DNA from: Rhodospirillaceae bacterium
GTDB lineage: Bacteria; Pseudomonadota; Alphaproteobacteria; UBA828
Length of the DNA stretch: 26,406 nucleotides
Reading direction: 5' to 3'
Assembly: GCA_028819955.1 (NCBI GenBank)
Contig: JAPPKP010000378.1
Location: forward strand, 11,131-37,536
Position numbers and translations under genes: made by a program. The notes beneath the pieces are model-generated. The model did no database searches. It worked only from the letters and a program-made list of their open reading frames with translations, and was not told the DNA's origin. This document shows, one piece after another, positions 24,181-26,406 of the stretch. Position 1 is the first letter of the stretch. Each line of letters starts with the position of its first letter.

Positions 24181-25128
24181 ATGAGCCTCGCCGTGGCCAT
24201 TCAGATGGACCCGATCGAGGCCATCGACATCGAGGCCGACAGCACCTTCGTGCTCGCTCTGGAAGCGCAAACCAGGGGCCATCGGCTGCACCACTACCTG
24301 CCGCAGCATCTCTCGTTGACGGCAGCCGGCGCGGTGGCGACGGTGCGTCCCCTCGAAGTACGCCGGAAGGCCGGCGATCACTTCTCCCTCGGCGCCCCAG
24401 AGACTGTCGACTTGGCGGCCATGGACGTGGTCCTGATGCGCCAGGACCCCCCGTTCGACATGGCCTACATCACGGCCACCCATATCCTGGAGCACGTCCA
24501 GCCCGAGACGCTGGTTGTCAACGACCCGGCTCACGTGCGGAACGCGCCGGAGAAGCTCTTCGTCACCCGGTTTCCGGAGCTGATGCCGCCGACGCTGATC
24601 ACCGCCGAGCGCGACATGATTGTCGATTTCCGCGCCCGGCACGGCGACATCATCCTCAAGCCCCTCTTCGGCAACGGCGGCGCGGGCGTGTTCCACGTCG
24701 GGCCCGAGGACGAGAACCTCAACGCGCTCATCGAGATGTTCGGCACGTTCTTTCGTGAGCCGATCATCGCCCAAGCCTATCTGCCGGCGGTCCGCGACGG
24801 CGACAAGCGCATAATCCTGGTGGATGGCGAGCCGGTTGGCGCCGTAAACCGGGTGCCGGCCGCCGGCGAGGCGCGCGCCAACATGCATGTCGGCGCCCGG
24901 CCCGACAAGACCGAGCTGAGCGCCCGGGACCGCGAGATCTGCGCGGCAATCGGTCCGGCGCTCAGGGAACGCGGCCTGATCTTCACGGGGATCGACGTGA
25001 TCGGCGATTATCTCACCGAGATCAACGTGACCTCGCCCACCGGCATTCAGGAGATCAACCGCCTCGACGGCACCCGCCTCGAAGCCCTCATTTGGGATGC
25101 GATCGAGGCACGCCTGAAGGACTCGTAG
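24181..25128 (+). CDS. gshB: Glutathione synthetase
   Basis: This is a 315-residue ATP-grasp enzyme joining gamma-glutamylcysteine and glycine. Motifs in order are [52 protein letters not shown], the Gly-rich ATP loop [34 protein letters not shown] and the C-terminal [21 protein letters not shown]. The length and all signatures are those of bacterial GshB. A GGGGA site precedes the ATG. It is the last gene of the core block and meets the convergent GFA-family gene 20 bp downstream. Confidence 0.97.
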   Translation: MSLAVAIQMDPIEAIDIEADSTFVLALEAQTRGHRLHHYLPQHLSLTAAGAVATVRPLEVRRKAGDHFSLGAPETVDLAAMDVVLMRQDPPFDMAYITATHILEHVQPETLVVNDPAHVRNAPEKLFVTRFPELMPPTLITAERDMIVDFRARHGDIILKPLFGNGGAGVFHVGPEDENLNALIEMFGTFFREPIIAQAYLPAVRDGDKRIILVDGEPVGAVNRVPAAGEARANMHVGARPDKTELSARDREICAAIGPALRERGLIFTGIDVIGDYLTEINVTSPTGIQEINRLDGTRLEALIWDAIEARLKDS

Positions 25129-25148
25129 GCGCGCCGTGGGGCCGCGTC

Positions 25149-25556
25149 CTACGGCTCGGTGCGAGGGCGCCTGCGCGTGGGCGGCCCGCGGTCTTCGACG
25201 CCCCAGTTCGCACCGTCGATTGCAATCACCGTCTCGCCCGTGACGGTGCCCGGATCGAGGCAGGGCACGTTGACGCTGTAGCAGTCGGGCGCCGAGCGCG
25301 GCGAGTAAAACGACTTCACGCCGCAGACCGCACAGAAGAGGTGCTCCGCGACGCCGGTGCCGAAGCGGTAGCTTGTCAGCGTGTCGCCGCCGGAGATTAG
25401 AGTGAAACGCGCCTTCGGCACCACCAGATGGCGATAGCCGGATTTCCGGCAGATCGAGCAGTCGCAGTCGTGCACCTCGATCTCGGCCGGGGCCTCGCAG
25501 GAGAAGCGCACCGCGCCACAGTGGCAGCCGCCCCGGTGTGTGACGAGCGCGCTCAT
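25149..25556 (-). CDS. GFA/CENP-V family zinc-binding protein
   Basis: This 135-residue protein has the GFA-family Cys pattern: CHC (C11, C13) in [16 protein letters not shown] (C31, C33, C36) and CAVC (C75, C78), which bind zinc. The family includes enzymes that promote S-hydroxymethylglutathione formation, but many members are uncharacterised. The start [14 protein letters not shown] matches where family members begin. No good ribosome site precedes it; a longer in-frame reading would continue into the tRNA gene and is rejected. It is convergent with gshB, which is suggestive of a thiol role but not proof. Confidence 0.88.
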   Translation of the reverse strand: MSALVTHRGGCHCGAVRFSCEAPAEIEVHDCDCSICRKSGYRHLVVPKARFTLISGGDTLTSYRFGTGVAEHLFCAVCGVKSFYSPRSAPDCYSVNVPCLDPGTVTGETVIAIDGANWGVEDRGPPTRRRPRTEP

Positions 25557-25636
25557 GCTCAGCGGATCGCCGCGCGGGTGGCGGGTGCGGCGGGCAACAC
25601 GCGCATTCAGGCCGTCTCCCCTGCGCGTCGCGGAAA

Positions 25637-25661
25637 CGCCCGCCGTAAACGTTGGCGGGCG
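25637..25661 (-). terminator. Probable intrinsic terminator of the tRNA-Gly transcript
   Basis: On the minus strand CGCCCGCC and GGCGGGCG form a perfect 8-bp stem with a 9-base loop, followed by TTT. It starts 12 bases after the CCA end of the tRNA. The U tract is short, so efficiency is uncertain. Confidence 0.5.
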
Positions 25662-25673
25662 CGGGCCGGAGAC

Positions 25674-25748
25674 TGGAGCGGGCGATGGGATTCGAACCCA
25701 CGACCCCAACCTTGGCAAGGTTGTGCTCTACCCCTGAGCTACGCCCGC
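25674..25748 (-). tRNA. tRNA-Gly (anticodon GCC)
   Basis: A full cloverleaf can be folded on the minus strand: acceptor GCGGGCG/CGCCCGC, D arm GCTC-AGGGGTA-GAGC, anticodon arm CAACC-TTGCCAA-GGTTG, and T arm with the TTCGAAT loop. The loop TTGCCAA places GCC at positions 34-36. The discriminator base is T, and CCA is encoded (25674-25676). The gene is 75 bases including CCA. It stands alone, with a probable promoter upstream and a hairpin downstream. Confidence 0.97.
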
Positions 25749-26129
25749 AAGCGCCCAGCTCCGTGCGATGCGATAGTACGCGTTCAGCGCGCCCGCACAA
25801 GCCGCAATCCCGCCGACACAATTCCGACCGAAAAGCTATGCTCGGCGCGTGCACCTCCCTCCTTGAGCAGATGGCGATTGACGCTGACCCGACGCGAGGG
25901 TAGGAGGGGCGCGGACCGAAGGCGCCGCGTCGCACGCGGGTCCGTCTTGAGGTCCGACGGCGGGCAGTTCGTCGGTCGTGCTGCGGCCAGCCCGTCGGTG
26001 AAGGAGCGAATATCCTGCATCACGTCATTGGTCCGCGATGTGCGGCTGGGCGCCACACCGGCGCCTGGGCCGTGCCGTCGCGCGAAGACCCGCAGGGAGC
26101 GGCGCGATCGCCGCAATGGAGGAATTTCC
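25749..26129. other. 381-bp intergenic region, no supported gene
   Basis: The left end holds the likely tRNA-Gly promoter, and the right end is the leader of the helicase gene. A GGCGCC-ACACC-GGCGCC stem-loop lies at 26049-26065, and a GCGATCGC palindrome at 26104-26111. Open frames here lack ribosome sites and recognisable protein motifs. The leader stem-loop might matter for helicase expression, but nothing in the sequence proves it. Confidence 0.5.
25773..25800 (-). promoter_or_regulatory. Possible tRNA-Gly promoter
   Basis: On the minus strand TTGTGC (25800-25795) and TACTAT (25778-25773) are separated by 16 bases and lie 24 bases before the tRNA 5' end. TACTAT matches four of six bases of TATAAT. 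The -35 match is weak. Confidence 0.35.
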
Positions 26130-26406
26130 GTGGAATTGAATGAGGGATTTGCGGATCTCGGCTTGAGCGAGCCGCTGCTCGCCGCCGTTGCCGGGGCCGG
26201 CTACGAGGCGCCGACGCCGATCCAACACAAGGGCATCCCGCTCGTCCTGCGGGGCGTCGACCTGCTGGGTTGCGCCGAGACCGGCACGGGCAAGACCGCG
26301 TCCTACGCGCTGCCGATCATCGATATCTTGAGTTCGGGCATTGGCAAACCGCGCATGCCGCGCTGCCTGATCCTGGCGCCGACGCGGGAGCTCGCACAGC
26401 AGATCG
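26130..26406 (+). CDS. DEAD-box ATP-dependent RNA helicase (N-terminal fragment, cut by window end)
   Basis: Ninety-two codons are visible before the window ends. They contain the upstream aromatic F7, the Q motif GYEAPTPIQ (24-32), motif I AETGTGKT (49-56) and motif Ia PTRELA (84-89). This is the ATP-binding half of a RhlE/DeaD-type helicase that remodels RNA or assists ribosome assembly. The start is GTG with an excellent GGAGGA site seven bases upstream (26118-26123); no ATG fits. The protein begins [17 protein letters not shown], the usual family opening. The specific subfamily cannot be decided without the C-terminus. Confidence 0.94.
   Translation, partial: MELNEGFADLGLSEPLLAAVAGAGYEAPTPIQHKGIPLVLRGVDLLGCAETGTGKTASYALPIIDILSSGIGKPRMPRCLILAPTRELAQQI

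Noticed and set aside
25674..25748. tRNA-Gly as an integration site for an island
   Set aside because: No integrase, direct repeat of the tRNA 3' end or change in gene character was seen near it. The catabolic region is several kilobases away, behind core genes.
23284..25935. Very long minus-strand open frame (883 codons) across the SirB1-like gene, gshB, the GFA gene and the tRNA
   Set aside because: It runs antisense through well-identified genes and a tRNA. Its length is explained by high GC suppressing stop codons.
26104..26111. GCGATCGC palindrome (a cyanobacterial HIP1-like octamer)
   Set aside because: A single copy in GC-rich DNA is expected by chance, and nothing else suggests cyanobacteria.
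25784..26116. Minus-strand 110-codon frame in the gap before the helicase
   Set aside because: It has no ribosome site or recognisable motif, is Arg- and Ser-rich as expected from random GC-rich DNA, and overlaps the likely tRNA promoter.

Overview
The window is GC-rich and gene-dense. It looks like an alphaproteobacterial chromosome segment, probably Rhodospirillales-like. The evidence is the right-hand core block (LpoA-type lipoprotein / rsmI / yraN / BON lipoproteins / SirB1-like / gshB), frequent GTG and TTG starts, and 1-20 bp gene overlaps. The taxon is inferred from gene order and codon character only; no search was run.

Left edge (129-1724): a divergent Cpn60/GroEL paralogue. It has no groES beside it and no Gly-Met tail, and the catalytic Asp equivalent to GroEL D398 is Asn.

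Catabolic region (about 1.7-19.2 kb). A leftward group runs: zinc-less MDR/quinone reductase, hyuB, hyuA, then a VOC/bleomycin-resistance-like protein. A rightward group starts from the same 220-bp divergent region: an M20 amidohydrolase, a hydantoin/Asp-Glu racemase and an orphan Tat-exported PotD-like binding protein. After a strong hairpin come a second hyuA-hyuB pair and a three-subunit molybdenum hydroxylase (CoxM-, CoxS- and CoxL-like). The junctions hyuA/hyuB, hyuB/coxM-like and coxM/coxS-like are all stop-start overlaps. The CoxL active-site loop is PYRGCGR, not the CO dehydrogenase AYxCSFR loop, so the substrate is probably an N-heterocycle or aldehyde rather than CO. A plausible, unproven scheme is: uptake of a cyclic amide or N-heterocycle, ring hydroxylation to a lactam, ATP-dependent ring opening by HyuAB, N-acyl or N-carbamoyl hydrolysis by the M20 enzyme, and racemisation of the product. 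A CoxG/SRPBCC gene faces this operon and overlaps its last stop codon.

Core block (19.3-25.1 kb): an LpoA-type lipoprotein and rsmI diverge from overlapping start codons (CATG). They are followed by yraN, two tandem BON lipoproteins (about 67% identical by hand alignment), a SirB1-like protein and glutathione synthetase.

Right edge: a GFA/CENP-V zinc protein converges on gshB. Next are a tRNA-Gly(GCC) on the minus strand with a likely promoter and terminator, a 381-bp gap with no supported gene, and the first 92 codons of a DEAD-box RNA helicase starting at GTG and cut by the window edge. I see no insertion sequence, integrase, CRISPR array or phage gene.
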